64,000 nucleotides of DNA, from contig DGTC01000027.1 in the NCBI GenBank assembly GCA_002394205.1, positions 1-64,000 of the forward strand. Direction: 5' to 3'. This document shows, one piece after another, positions 34,671 to 44,047 of the stretch. Made by a program: the position numbers and the translations under genes. Every line of letters begins with the position of its first letter. Position 1 is the stretch's first letter. The notes beneath the pieces are model-generated. The model saw only the letters and a list, made by a program, of their open reading frames with translations. It was not told the origin of the DNA and did not search any database. The stretch comes from Lachnospira sp. UBA4346 (GTDB lineage Bacteria > Bacillota > Clostridia > Lachnospirales > Lachnospiraceae).

Positions 34671-35993
34671 TTATTTTTCTTTTCGTTCGCGGTTAATAAA
34701 ATGAATTGGCGTTCCTCTAAAGCCAAACGACTCACGAATTTTATTCTCTATATATCTCGTATATGAAAAATGCGTCAACTGCTTGTCATTAACAAACATA
34801 ACAAACGTAGGCGGCTTTACAGACACCTGTGTCATATAGTAAATACGCAAACGCTTACCCTTATCTGAAGGTGGCTGCTGCATTGCTACCGCTTCTGTAA
34901 GAATTTCATTTAATACACCTGTCGGTACACGCAAGTTCTGACTTTCAATAATTGTATCAATTAATTCATACAATTTATTCAAACGCTGTCCTGTAACTGC
35001 TGAAATAAACAAAATTTCAGCATAAGACATAAATGACAATGTATCTCTAATGCGCTTTGTATGTTCATAAATCGTCTTATCATTCTTTTCGATTGCATCC
35101 CATTTATTTACTGCAATAATAATGCCTTTGCCACGTTCATGTGCAATTCCTGCAATCTTTGCATCCTGCTCCGTTACACCTTCTGTCGCATCAATAACTA
35201 TAACAACAATATCTGCACGTTCTACCGCCGCAACCGTTCGAATGATACTATAACGTTCGATATCCTCTTTGATTTTGTTCTTTCTGCGAAGCCCAGCCGT
35301 ATCAATAAATACATATTCTTTTTTATTGTATACAACCGGTGTATCAATCGCATCTCTTGTAGTACCTGCAATGTCTGATACAATCACTCGGTTATTTCCA
35401 ATCAATCGATTAATAATAGATGACTTACCTACATTCGGCTTACCAACAATCGCAATCTTTGGTCTGTCATCTTCTTCCTCCTGAGCGGAATGTTCCGGAA
35501 AATGCTTAACAACTTCATCCAGCATATCTCCTAGTCCTAACTTAGAAGCAGCTGAGATTGGCATCGGATCACCAATTCCCAAATTATAAAATTCATATAC
35601 ATCCGGCATGAACTTGTCAAAATTATCGACTTTATTTACAACAAGTACCACCGGCTTACGTGATCTGCGAAGCATATCTGCTACCTTTGCATCAGAGTCC
35701 ACTAATCCTTGACGTACATCTGTCAGGAAAATAATAACATCTGCTGTCTCAATGGCAATTTCTGCCTGCTCACGCATCTGTGATAAAATAATATCATTTG
35801 TTTCTGGCTCAATACCGCCTGTATCAATCAATGTGAATTCTTTATCAAGCCATGAAACTTCTGCATAAATACGATCCCTCGTTACACCCGGGGTATCTTT
35901 TACAATTGAAATATCCTGTCCTGCCAGGTCATTAAATAGTGTTGACTTACCTACATTTGGTCTGCCAACTACTGCTACAATCGGTTTACTCAT
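34671..35993 (-). CDS. der: Ribosome-associated GTPase Der (EngA)
   Basis: 440 residues with two tandem GTPase domains: VVGRPNVGKSTLFND at the N-terminus and IVGKPNVGKSSIINRL near residue 180; DTPGVTRD/IDTGGIE and DIAGTTRDAIDT/IDTAGLRRK are the switch regions, and NKVD and NKWD the base-specific motifs. A KH-like domain ends the protein. Der is needed for 50S subunit assembly. I chose the ATG at 35991-35993, preceded by GGAG at 6 bases, over an upstream in-frame ATG. Confidence 0.97.
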   Translation of the reverse strand: MSKPIVAVVGRPNVGKSTLFNDLAGQDISIVKDTPGVTRDRIYAEVSWLDKEFTLIDTGGIEPETNDIILSQMREQAEIAIETADVIIFLTDVRQGLVDSDAKVADMLRRSRKPVVLVVNKVDNFDKFMPDVYEFYNLGIGDPMPISAASKLGLGDMLDEVVKHFPEHSAQEEEDDRPKIAIVGKPNVGKSSIINRLIGNNRVIVSDIAGTTRDAIDTPVVYNKKEYVFIDTAGLRRKNKIKEDIERYSIIRTVAAVERADIVVIVIDATEGVTEQDAKIAGIAHERGKGIIIAVNKWDAIEKNDKTIYEHTKRIRDTLSFMSYAEILFISAVTGQRLNKLYELIDTIIESQNLRVPTGVLNEILTEAVAMQQPPSDKGKRLRIYYMTQVSVKPPTFVMFVNDKQLTHFSYTRYIENKIRESFGFRGTPIHFINRERKEK

Positions 35994-36137
35994 TCTAATC
36001 TCCATTTCATAAAATATATCATTTCATAATCAGAAATCTATTCTGATTCATTGAGTTTCTAAATTTGGCTTTTGCCATATTGTGGGATTTTTAACAATAA
36101 ATATAAAGAAGCCTATAACCCCTTATAAATATTTATC

Positions 36138-36159
36138 ACTGATAATCTATCATATCAGT
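36138..36159. promoter_or_regulatory. Short inverted repeat ahead of the 36164 promoter
   Basis: ACTGATA (36138-36144) and TATCAGT (36153-36159) form a 7-base inverted repeat ending 5 bases before the candidate -35 box at 36164. It could be an operator for the following exported-protein gene; no factor is known. Chance occurrence in AT-rich DNA cannot be excluded. Confidence 0.3.
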
Positions 36160-36163
36160 TTAA

Positions 36164-36192
36164 TTGCTTTTTGTAAAGTTCTATGCTATGAT
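36164..36192 (+). promoter_or_regulatory. Candidate sigma-A promoter for the exported protein gene
   Basis: TTGCTT (36164-36169) and TATGAT (36187-36192) are spaced by 17 bases, 50-80 bases before the TTG start at 36247. Confidence 0.5.
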
Positions 36193-36246
36193 TCTTATAC
36201 CATTTTGCATTATTACATCATAAAATGGTAGATTGGAGGACAATAC

Positions 36247-37137
36247 TTGAAAACAACGCACAACTGGATAAAAAAAGCAGTCTGCACGCTTACAATTGCA
36301 GCAACCTGCATTACTGGTTTCTCTGCTCATACAGGTGCTGTATATGCCGCAGATGATGCCTCTTCTTACAAATTTGCAGATATTAATCTGGAAGTTACTG
36401 TACCTAATGACCTTGTTGCATTTACACGAAATGTAACATCCAACAACGCACATCTTGACCGTGTAGGTGTCGATGATGTTGAGGAATTACGTTCTTTGAT
36501 GATTACAAATAATATTTATTTGGAGGCAATTCCTGAAAAAGATACGATCAGCTACGAAATTCTCATCAACGGAAAGACGGCTGATTCCTCTGCAAAAGAC
36601 TTTAATGAATTAACCAATGATGAATTACAAAGCCAATTCGAACATTACGTAGCAGCTAGTGATAATATCCAAAATGAAAGCGTCTCTGAAACTGTCACGG
36701 TTTCTTCCATTTATAGCAATGGCACTACCTCGTATTTTGTCGTCGATGTTACTTCCGTAGCAAACAATATGGTTACGACCCATGTTCAAAAATACTACAC
36801 CGTAATGCTCGGAACTGCTATCACATATACACTACAGACAAACGAGTCAGCCATTTCTTCTGATATGGCATCAAAGTTACAAAACATCGTGGACACTGCT
36901 AAGTATCAAAAAATGAAAAAATCCATTTTGGATAACCAATTTGTGTCAGAAATATCTGCTACGATTGTTACACTTCTTATTCCAATATGTATTTTGGCAT
37001 TGATTGTATTCTTCCTGCAAAAGAGTACGAAAAAATCAAAAAAACAGATTGCAGCCGATGAAGCTCGATTACGTGCCCAATATGCAGAAGAAGCCAAACG
37101 TGCTGCATCCGAGCAGCCAGACAAAACCAGCAAATAG
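36247..37137 (+). CDS. Exported single-pass membrane protein of unknown function
   Basis: 296 residues. Start is a TTG at 36247-36249, 7 bases after GGAGG; no nearby ATG has a ribosome site. A signal peptide (VCTLTIAATCITGFSAHTGA, AYA-like cleavage near residue 34) leads into an extracellular domain of about 200 residues beginning FADINLEVTVPNDLVAFTRN, which has the look of PsbP/Mog1-like 'DUF' lipid- or protein-interacting domains (weak). A membrane segment at about 245-265 (VTLLIPICILALIVFFLQ) and a basic, Lys-rich cytoplasmic tail close it. I do not recognise the family. It is transcribed away from der, with its own promoter and terminator. Confidence 0.7.
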   Translation: MKTTHNWIKKAVCTLTIAATCITGFSAHTGAVYAADDASSYKFADINLEVTVPNDLVAFTRNVTSNNAHLDRVGVDDVEELRSLMITNNIYLEAIPEKDTISYEILINGKTADSSAKDFNELTNDELQSQFEHYVAASDNIQNESVSETVTVSSIYSNGTTSYFVVDVTSVANNMVTTHVQKYYTVMLGTAITYTLQTNESAISSDMASKLQNIVDTAKYQKMKKSILDNQFVSEISATIVTLLIPICILALIVFFLQKSTKKSKKQIAADEARLRAQYAEEAKRAASEQPDKTSK

Positions 37138-37177
37138 ATTTTATTTTTATACATAATTCATACAAAACACTTCATTA

Positions 37178-37227
37178 AACCTCTTTCATAAATAACGGAT
37201 GTCTCCAAATTTATGAAAGAGGTTTTT
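37178..37227 (+). terminator. Rho-independent terminator after the exported protein gene
   Basis: Perfect 16-base arms, AACCTCTTTCATAAAT (37178-37193) and ATTTATGAAAGAGGTT (37209-37224), followed by a T-run. Confidence 0.9.
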
Positions 37228-37299
37228 CTATCTTTTATAACAAAAGTCTCTCCCAGCGACATTCATACGCTACGTTGTAAATGAAATGCCACATAAATT

Positions 37300-37348
37300 A
37301 AAAAAAGATTTCAGACTTAAAAGCATTAAACTTTCAAATCTGAAATCT
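37300..37348 (-). terminator. Terminator of the rny transcript
   Basis: Arms AGATTTCAGA (37306-37315) and TCTGAAATCT (37339-37348); on the minus strand the second arm is followed by TTTTTT (37300-37306), placed after the rny stop. Confidence 0.8.
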
Positions 37349-37385
37349 CTCTCAATTCATTTTAATGTGTGTAGCAGCGACTACT

Positions 37386-38936
37386 CTATTTCGCATAGTC
37401 AACCGCACGTGACTCTCTAATCACACTTACTTTAATCTGGCCAGGATATTCCATCTGATCTTCAATCTGCTTTGAAATATCTCGTGCCATAAGTACCATA
37501 TCTGAATCACTAACAACTTCAGGAACTACCATAACTCGAATCTCTCTACCGGCCTGAATAGCAAATGATTTATCAACTCCCTTAAAGGAATTGGTAATAT
37601 CTTCTAATTGTTTTAGTCTGTTTGTATACGTTTCTAATGTTTCACGTCTTGCACCAGGTCTTGCAGCTGAAATTGTATCAGCAGCCTGTACTATACAGGC
37701 AATCAAGCTCTCTGGTTCAACATCACCGTGATGTGCCTCTACTGCATTGATTACAATCGCAGATTCTTTATACTTCTTACAAAGATCTACACCAATCTGA
37801 ATATGTGAACCCTCCATCTCATGATCGATAGATTTACCAATATCATGCAATAAACCTGCACGCTTGGCCAGCTTCACGTCTACGCCGATTTCTCCGGCCA
37901 AAAGACCTGATAACTGTGCAACCTCAATAGAATGTTTTAATGCATTCTGACCATAGCTGGTTCTAAAACGCATTCTACCCAACAACTTAACAAGTTCCGG
38001 ATGAATACCATGTACACCAACTTCAAGGGTTGCTGCTTCACCTTCTTCTTTAATCAATACTTCGACTTCTTTTTGGGCTTTTTCAACCATTTCCTCAATT
38101 CTTGCCGGATGAATTCTTCCATCAAGAATTAACTTTTCAAGGGCAATTCTTGCCACTTCTCTTCTGATTGGATCAAATCCCGATAAAACGACTGCCTCTG
38201 GTGTATCATCAATAATCAACTCAACACCTGTTAATGTCTCTAAAGTACGAATATTACGTCCCTCTCGTCCAATAATACGGCCTTTCATTTCATCATTTGG
38301 AAGCTGAACAACTGAAATTGTTGTCTCTGCCACATGATCCGCAGCACAACGCTGAATTGCTGTAACAACATATTCCTTTGCCTTCTTATCCGCTTCCTCT
38401 TTGGCTCTGCTCTCTAATGTTTTAATCATTACGGCAGTGTCATGTTTCACTTCGTCTTCAACAGTCTTTAATAGATATTCTTTTGCCTGTTCGGAGGTTA
38501 GTCCTGAGATTCTTTCAAGTTCCTGCTGTCTCTGCTGTCCTAATTCATCAACCTTCTGCTTCATCTTACTAAGTTCTTCTTCTTTCCTAGTAATGTTCAA
38601 GTCACGTTTTTCAACAGCCTCAATCTTCTTGTCAAGAGTTTCTTCTTTAGCCAAGACACGCTTTTCATATCTTTGTACTTCAGCACGTCTCTCTTTCGTC
38701 TCTTTATCAAGCTCATTTTTCGTACGAATAGACTCCTCTTTTATCTCTAAAAGTGATTCTTTCTTCGTAGTCTCTGCTGTCTTCAATGCTTCATCTATTA
38801 TTTCTCTGGCTTTATCATCCGCATTGCCAATCTTGGCATCATACATCTTCTTCTGCATAGAAGCTGATAAAAACCATGTAATAGGTGCGACTATCACTAA
38901 TGTAGCAAGTATAGCTATAATGATAATGACTGACAC
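37386..38936 (-). CDS. rny: Ribonuclease Y
   Basis: 516 residues, the standard RNase Y architecture: an N-terminal membrane helix (VIIIIAILATLVIVAPITWF), a long coiled coil (about 40-200), a KH domain (MKGRIIGREGRNIRTLE) and an HD domain with the metal motif HDIGK near residue 365. It starts endonucleolytic mRNA decay in Gram-positive cells, at the membrane. Start is GTG at 38934-38936 behind AAGGAGGTG. The gene order recA-recX-rny is common in clostridia. Confidence 0.97.
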   Translation of the reverse strand: MSVIIIIAILATLVIVAPITWFLSASMQKKMYDAKIGNADDKAREIIDEALKTAETTKKESLLEIKEESIRTKNELDKETKERRAEVQRYEKRVLAKEETLDKKIEAVEKRDLNITRKEEELSKMKQKVDELGQQRQQELERISGLTSEQAKEYLLKTVEDEVKHDTAVMIKTLESRAKEEADKKAKEYVVTAIQRCAADHVAETTISVVQLPNDEMKGRIIGREGRNIRTLETLTGVELIIDDTPEAVVLSGFDPIRREVARIALEKLILDGRIHPARIEEMVEKAQKEVEVLIKEEGEAATLEVGVHGIHPELVKLLGRMRFRTSYGQNALKHSIEVAQLSGLLAGEIGVDVKLAKRAGLLHDIGKSIDHEMEGSHIQIGVDLCKKYKESAIVINAVEAHHGDVEPESLIACIVQAADTISAARPGARRETLETYTNRLKQLEDITNSFKGVDKSFAIQAGREIRVMVVPEVVSDSDMVLMARDISKQIEDQMEYPGQIKVSVIRESRAVDYAK

Positions 38937-39010
38937 AGGAGCACCTCCTTATTTAGTTTTCATTGTACAAACATACAATAATATAATTCTATACTGAAAT
39001 ATATTAAATG

Positions 39011-39673
39011 TCAAGAAAAAGAAGTATTATAACGCTCATTGACAATAATATCAAGTGCTTTTTTGATATTATCTGATTGGTAACCTTTCCGGTAAAAATA
39101 TCCCATTAGTTTTGTCTTATCTGCATATTCGGAAAGGTTATATTTTCCTGCTTTCTTACGCATTTGAACAACTAATTGATCTACTTCTGTATCCCCATGC
39201 ATTTCATAATATTCTTCATAAACAGCTTCTACGGTTGCCTTATCAATTCCCTTTCTGCCCAAAAACTGCATAATTTGCATTTTACTCTTATTCGGTGCTT
39301 GAAATGTAATATAATTTTCAACATATCGCTTATCATTCAGATAGCCAAATCGAGACACATAATCCACTGCCTGTTGAATACATATATCCGGATAATACGC
39401 ATCTTTCAACTTTTTCTCTAACTCATATTGCGTATAATCTCTGGATTCCAGCAAATGCATTGTTCTGACAATTGCTCTTTTTGATAATACCTCCGTAATA
39501 ATCTCCTGATATACATCATTTGGGATATTTATATCCTTCTTTATCCCGTATTTCCGAATTTCACTATTATAAAGTGCAAACACAGGCTCATTGTTAATTT
39601 CAACTAACCTGCGCTTACTGTTTATATCACGAATTGCGGTAACAGGATATTCTATATACTGCCCATCGCTCAT
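39011..39673 (-). CDS. recX: Regulatory protein RecX
   Basis: 220 residues, the typical three-helix-repeat RecX: LLESRDYTQYELEKKLKDAY, AVDYVSRFGYLNDKRYVENYI (read in part) and KTKLMGYFYRKGYQSDNIKKAL. RecX inhibits RecA filament growth by binding along the filament. An N-terminal stretch of about 60 residues (MSDGQYIEYPVTAIRDINSK) is an extension seen in Gram-positive RecX proteins. It lies 135 bases after recA and is probably co-expressed under LexA control. Confidence 0.9.
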   Translation of the reverse strand: MSDGQYIEYPVTAIRDINSKRRLVEINNEPVFALYNSEIRKYGIKKDINIPNDVYQEIITEVLSKRAIVRTMHLLESRDYTQYELEKKLKDAYYPDICIQQAVDYVSRFGYLNDKRYVENYITFQAPNKSKMQIMQFLGRKGIDKATVEAVYEEYYEMHGDTEVDQLVVQMRKKAGKYNLSEYADKTKLMGYFYRKGYQSDNIKKALDIIVNERYNTSFS

Positions 39674-39807
39674 AACAAACCGATTTCCTCAACTACTCTA
39701 TTCCATCTTGTATATAAATCTTCAAATTCAATATTTATATATTCAATATTCATATACACACTATAATACTTTATTTATAGTCTGCGAAGCACCTTATACA
39801 AATGAAA

Positions 39808-40872
39808 TTATTCTTCATCCTCTGCTGCATCATCTGTTGTGACAGCATCTTCTGCATTGTCTGCCACCTGTGCAAACTCGCCAATCTGATAATGCATACG
39901 AACCTTTGTATCAATTTCTTTCATAATATCCGGATGTGTATTCAGGAACTGCTTTGCATTCTCACGTCCTTGTCCAATCTTTTCATCATTGTATGCAAAC
40001 CACGCACCACTCTTCTGTACAATACCAACATTTGCTGCAAGATCCAGAATATCTCCTTCTTTAGAAATTCCTTTACCAAACATAATATCAAATTCTGCTT
40101 CCTTAAATGGTGGTGCCACCTTATTTTTAACAACCTTTACTCTTGTTCTATTACCGATAACTTCTCCACCCTGCTTAAGCGTCTCAATTCTACGAACATC
40201 CATACGTACTGATGAGTAAAACTTTAACGCACGTCCACCGGTTGTTGTTTCCGGATTACCAAACATAATACCAACCTTTTCACGTAATTGGTTAATAAAG
40301 ATAACAACGCAGTTATTCTTACTTACTACTGGCGTCAACTTACGCAGAGCCTGTGACATTAATCTCGCCTGCAAACCAACATGAGAATCCCCCATATCAC
40401 CATCAATTTCTGCCTTTGGTACCAATGCAGCCACTGAATCGACAATGACAACATCAACAGCACCTGAACGTACCATCGTCTCTGTAATTTCCAAAGCCTG
40501 CTCTCCACTGTCCGGCTGTGAAATATACAAATTATCAATATCTACCCCGATATTCTTTGCATATACGGGATCTAAGGCATGTTCTGCATCAATAAAACCT
40601 GCAATTCCGCCACTCTTCTGAACTTCTGCAACAATGTGTAAGGCAACCGTTGTCTTACCACTTGATTCCGGTCCATAAATCTCAATAACTCGTCCCTTCG
40701 GTACACCACCTAAACCAAGTGCAATATCAAGGCTCAAAGAACCTGTCGGAACAGACTCAACATTCAAATTCTTGCTCGCATCTCCAAGCTTCATAACGGA
40801 ACCCTTACCAAACTGTTTCTCAATATTAGAAATCGCAGCATCTAATGCTTTTAACTTATCATCTTTTAACAT
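39808..40872 (-). CDS. recA: Recombinase RecA
   Basis: 354 residues from ATG at 40870-40872 (MLKDDKLKALDAAISNIEKQ), 6 bases after GGAG; a start 12 bases upstream is unlikely. Walker A GPESSGKTT, ALRKLTPVVSKNNCVVIFINQLREKVG (read in part) and the acidic C-terminal tail (DAAEDEE) are present. RecA promotes strand exchange and LexA self-cleavage. The upstream region carries two LexA boxes around a sigma-A promoter, so the gene is SOS-inducible. Confidence 0.99.
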   Translation of the reverse strand: MLKDDKLKALDAAISNIEKQFGKGSVMKLGDASKNLNVESVPTGSLSLDIALGLGGVPKGRVIEIYGPESSGKTTVALHIVAEVQKSGGIAGFIDAEHALDPVYAKNIGVDIDNLYISQPDSGEQALEITETMVRSGAVDVVIVDSVAALVPKAEIDGDMGDSHVGLQARLMSQALRKLTPVVSKNNCVVIFINQLREKVGIMFGNPETTTGGRALKFYSSVRMDVRRIETLKQGGEVIGNRTRVKVVKNKVAPPFKEAEFDIMFGKGISKEGDILDLAANVGIVQKSGAWFAYNDEKIGQGRENAKQFLNTHPDIMKEIDTKVRMHYQIGEFAQVADNAEDAVTTDDAAEDEE

Positions 40873-40903
40873 ACTTATCTCCATTCTTTTATTAAACGTC
40901 TTA

Positions 40904-40917
40904 TGAACATTTGTTCG
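40904..40917 (-). promoter_or_regulatory. LexA (SOS) box 1 of recA
   Basis: On the minus strand CGAACAAATGTTCA, matching the Gram-positive LexA consensus CGAAC-N4-GTTCG with one mismatch. It lies just after the promoter, at or near the start point, where LexA would block transcription. Confidence 0.85.
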
Positions 40918-40925
40918 TTACAGAT

Positions 40926-40954
40926 ATGTTATACTATTTTTTCATATCTGTCAA
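40926..40954 (-). promoter_or_regulatory. recA promoter
   Basis: On the minus strand TTGACA (40949-40954) is a perfect -35 box; TAACAT (40926-40931) is the best -10 at 17 bases, and TATAAC at 15 bases is an alternative. Confidence 0.55.
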
Positions 40955-40962
40955 GAACAAAA

Positions 40963-40976
40963 CGAATGTTTGTTCG
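40963..40976 (-). promoter_or_regulatory. LexA (SOS) box 2 of recA
   Basis: CGAATGTTTGTTCG on the plus strand, one mismatch from CGAAC-N4-GTTCG, centred upstream of the -35 box. Two boxes flanking one promoter suggests tight, cooperative SOS control. Confidence 0.75.
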
Positions 40977-41163
40977 TTTTTCAATCGTAATATTTTACAT
41001 TTTATCTATTCGTTATATTGTACTGGAATGATAATAATATACCACAACTCTCCTCATCTGTAAAGTGTTAATATAGTATTTATATTATATTAAAATATTT
41101 CATATCATTTAAAATAATTCAATATTTCTAATATGCAAATACATTTGCAACATCATAAAATAA

Positions 41164-41198
41164 ACCGAAAGAACACGCTTGAAACATCTTCTTTCGGT
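41164..41198 (-). terminator. Terminator of the rimO-pgsA transcript
   Basis: ACCGAAAGAA (41164-41173) and TTCTTTCGGT (41189-41198) form a 10-base stem; on the minus strand a T-rich run follows. Confidence 0.8.
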
Positions 41199-41239
41199 CT
41201 ATAACATTATCCATACATATCATTAATATATCTGATTAC

Positions 41240-41788
41240 TTATTTTGCAGCACCTGTTGTAAACACTTTATAATTCTTAACAATGTAATCAACTAAAGAT
41301 ACCACTGTCAAAATTAACGAAACATATATTAAAATATTACTGAGAATATCAATATATGGAATATCCAAATTCAACGTCAATACAATAATCATAATCATCT
41401 GAAATGTTGTCTTGAATTTTCCCCAGTAACTGGCAGCAATCACCACCCCATTGTCAGACGCAATTAAACGGAAACCGCTAATAATAAATTCTCTGGCAAT
41501 AATAATAATTACAATCCATGCTGCTATCTGTTTTAAATCAACCAATGCAATCAGTGCAGAACATACTAGCAGCTTATCTGCCAATGGATCCATAAACTTA
41601 CCAAAATTTGTTACAAGATTATATTTTCTGGCGATTTTTCCATCTAACATATCCGTAAGGCTCGCCACAATAAAAATAACCGTGGCTATAATTCTCGATG
41701 TCTGCCCACCCAAATCTAAATATAAGAATACCAGATAAATGGGTATCATTATCGTTCTTAAAATTGTCAATCTGTTTGGTAAGTTCAT
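41240..41788 (-). CDS. pgsA: CDP-diacylglycerol-glycerol-3-phosphate 3-phosphatidyltransferase
   Basis: 182-residue membrane protein with the CDP-alcohol phosphotransferase motif DMLDGKIARKYN followed by GKFMDPLADK, i.e. D-G-x2-A-R-x8-G-x3-D-x3-D. It makes phosphatidylglycerol phosphate from CDP-diacylglycerol. It follows rimO by 41 bases, with a terminator after it. Confidence 0.95.
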   Translation of the reverse strand: MNLPNRLTILRTIMIPIYLVFLYLDLGGQTSRIIATVIFIVASLTDMLDGKIARKYNLVTNFGKFMDPLADKLLVCSALIALVDLKQIAAWIVIIIIAREFIISGFRLIASDNGVVIAASYWGKFKTTFQMIMIIVLTLNLDIPYIDILSNILIYVSLILTVVSLVDYIVKNYKVFTTGAAK

Positions 41789-41829
41789 TCTCTCCTCATT
41801 TCCGTATAATATTTTACTATTATACTGAT

Positions 41830-43164
41830 TTATTTTGTTTCGTCAGCCAATTCTCCAATTAAATCATATTCCATAGCTCCCGTGATATGCACGTGAACAA
41901 TTTGACCTGACATTAACTGAGCTGATGTATTTATAAAAACATAACCATCAACATTTGGTGCATCCTTGTATGATCTGCCAACATATGCGTCATCTTCATC
42001 CAGCTTTCCTTCAATCATTACATCAACATATCTTCCAACCATCTCTTCTGATTTATCCAAAGAAACTTCCTGCTGTAATTCCATCACTCTGTCTCTGCGT
42101 TCTTCTTTTACTTCTTCTGCAATCTGATCTTCCATTGTTGCAGCCGGGGTTCCTTCTTCCGGCGAATATGTAAACACACCTAAGCGGTCAAATTCCATCT
42201 CATCTACAAAAGAAAGCATCTCTTCCACATCTTCTTCTGTCTCTCCTGGAAATCCGGTGATTAACGTTGTACGAAGTGCAATATCCGGAATATTCTTGCG
42301 AAGTTTTGCAACAATATCTCTTATTTCCTGCTGATTTGTTCTTCTTCCCATACGTTTCAGAATTCTATCACTCGCATGCTGAATCGGCATATCAAGGTAA
42401 TTACAAACTTTTGGTTCTTCTTTAATTGTCTGAATCAGTTCATCTGTAATTTCTTCGGGATAACAATATAAAATACGAATCCATTCCAAATCTTCTATTG
42501 CACATAACTTATGCAACAAATCCGGCAATGCTTTCTTTCCATATAAATCTGTTCCATAAAGTGTTGTTTCCTGTGCTACAAGAATCAATTCCTTTGTACC
42601 ATTCTGAACAAGGTATTCTGCCTGCTCTACAAGATACTCCATCGGATAGCTTCGATAATTACCACGTACTGTCGGAATAATACAATATGTACAATGTTTA
42701 TCGCAGCCTTCAGATATCTTCAAATATTCATAATACCCTCCAGTTGTGACAATTCTGTGATTTTTTACCTGTGGAAGTCTGTCAGCCTGTTCTACACAAC
42801 TATATCCTTTTCCTTCCAGCACGGAAAGCACAACCTCTGCAACTTTATCATAAGAAGATGTACCAAGCAGTGCATCAACTTCTGGAATCTCTTTGAGTAT
42901 CTCGTCTTTATAACGATGTGCAAGACAACCGGAAACAATAAGAGCCTTACACTTTGCATCTTTTTTACGTTCCGCCATTTCTAAAATCGTATCAATACTC
43001 TCCTGTTTTGCATCACCGATAAAGCAACAGGTATTGACAGCAATCACATCTGCCTGTGTATCGTCATCTGTAAACTCAAATCCTCTATCTTTAAGAATTC
43101 CAAGCATATTTTCTGTGTCTACCAGATTCTTATCACAACCTAGTGATATAAACATTATTTTCAT
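41830..43164 (-). CDS. rimO: Ribosomal protein S12 methylthiotransferase RimO
   Basis: 444 residues. The MTTase N-terminal domain (FISLGCDKNLVDTENMLG) with its cluster cysteines, the radical SAM motif EGCDKHCTYCIIPTVRG, and a C-terminal TRAM domain (MIEGKLDEDDAYVGRSYKD) are all present. It adds a methylthio group to Asp88 of S12, using two 4Fe-4S clusters. The VNTCCFIGDAKQES segment is the typical N-terminal Cys pattern. Gene order rimO-pgsA is common in clostridia. Confidence 0.95.
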   Translation of the reverse strand: MKIMFISLGCDKNLVDTENMLGILKDRGFEFTDDDTQADVIAVNTCCFIGDAKQESIDTILEMAERKKDAKCKALIVSGCLAHRYKDEILKEIPEVDALLGTSSYDKVAEVVLSVLEGKGYSCVEQADRLPQVKNHRIVTTGGYYEYLKISEGCDKHCTYCIIPTVRGNYRSYPMEYLVEQAEYLVQNGTKELILVAQETTLYGTDLYGKKALPDLLHKLCAIEDLEWIRILYCYPEEITDELIQTIKEEPKVCNYLDMPIQHASDRILKRMGRRTNQQEIRDIVAKLRKNIPDIALRTTLITGFPGETEEDVEEMLSFVDEMEFDRLGVFTYSPEEGTPAATMEDQIAEEVKEERRDRVMELQQEVSLDKSEEMVGRYVDVMIEGKLDEDDAYVGRSYKDAPNVDGYVFINTSAQLMSGQIVHVHITGAMEYDLIGELADETK

Positions 43165-43288
43165 TCAAAATCTCCTAATCTATTTCCTCTTTCTTTATAG
43201 TATTTCTATCCATTATCACATAAACATAATATTTTTACCACCAATATTTTATAAAATAATCATAAAAGTACTTAATTATCTGCATACT

Positions 43289-44047
43289 TTAAGGAGTTGT
43301 TGAACGCACCCATAAAGATTCTACAAAACGATTTGCAAGCATATTCCAATCATACTTTCCTGATATAGAATCTTTTAAAACATTTGCCTGCTCAAGCATA
43401 TACTCTACAATGCGCGTCGAATCCGAAAGGGCAATCGGTGTTGTAAAATTAGAATGAAATACAAAATAAAAATACCCACCACAAACTAAAATTCCTGATA
43501 AAAATAGAATATTGCTAATCCATCCATTGGACTTACATAAGTTTAATGATATTCCTTTCTTCAATGGATACCACACCCGCACTTCTTTTTTATTTAACAT
43601 ATCTAACATAATATGCGAAACAAATGCAATCGCAAACGGCAACATCATGTCCGGGAAAATATAGTATACAATCAGACTAAATGAAAATACTCCAATCGCA
43701 GAATGCATGAATGATCGATGCGGAAGTTCTTTACAGATAATACAGGCCACAATGAACACTGCCATACCGGATATAAAATGATAAACGGAGCTCTGCTCAA
43801 GTATTAGATTTAAAATATTCATCTGAAAACGATAATTGATAAATCCTTCAATAACCATAAAGAGCACAACAATTCCAAGCACACGATTTACAACATCGCG
43901 TGCATTGGATGTTTTTACGTCTATATCGCTAATAACTGAGCCAATTAACGCACCTCCAATGCAGGTCGCGACCGCTGGTAGCGTCATTGGTCTTAATACT
44001 ATCAGTGTTGCCGCCATTCCGACAGACAAATGTGTTCTTCCCGTCAT
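43289..44047 (-). CDS. YdjM-like membrane protein (metal-dependent hydrolase family, DUF457)
   Basis: 252 residues. MTGRTHLSVGMAATLIVL at the start, then VISDIDVKTSN, PHRSFMHSAIGVFSF and SHIMLDMLNKKEVRVWYPLK: the His/Asp pattern of the YdjM/DUF457 membrane-bound hydrolase family. Five or more membrane segments. E. coli ydjM is LexA-regulated; no LexA box is visible here. Its start overlaps the stop of the upstream Phd-like-domain gene by 4 bases (ATGA), so the two are translationally coupled. Confidence 0.8.
   Translation of the reverse strand: MTGRTHLSVGMAATLIVLRPMTLPAVATCIGGALIGSVISDIDVKTSNARDVVNRVLGIVVLFMVIEGFINYRFQMNILNLILEQSSVYHFISGMAVFIVACIICKELPHRSFMHSAIGVFSFSLIVYYIFPDMMLPFAIAFVSHIMLDMLNKKEVRVWYPLKKGISLNLCKSNGWISNILFLSGILVCGGYFYFVFHSNFTTPIALSDSTRIVEYMLEQANVLKDSISGKYDWNMLANRFVESLWVRSTTP

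Larger units (their letters stand above)
40873..41239. other. recA-pgsA intergenic region (367 bases)
   Basis: Holds the recA promoter with two LexA boxes (40904-40976), the terminator of the pgsA transcript (41164-41198) and AT-rich sequence between them (about 40980-41160) in which I see nothing. An inverted repeat, CAGATATG (40921-40928) with CATATCTG (40943-40950), overlaps the recA promoter region and may be incidental. Confidence 0.6.

Noticed and set aside
38401..38997. 198-residue plus-strand open frame
   Set aside because: Antisense to the clearly recognised rny gene, with Ser/Phe-rich nonsense composition.
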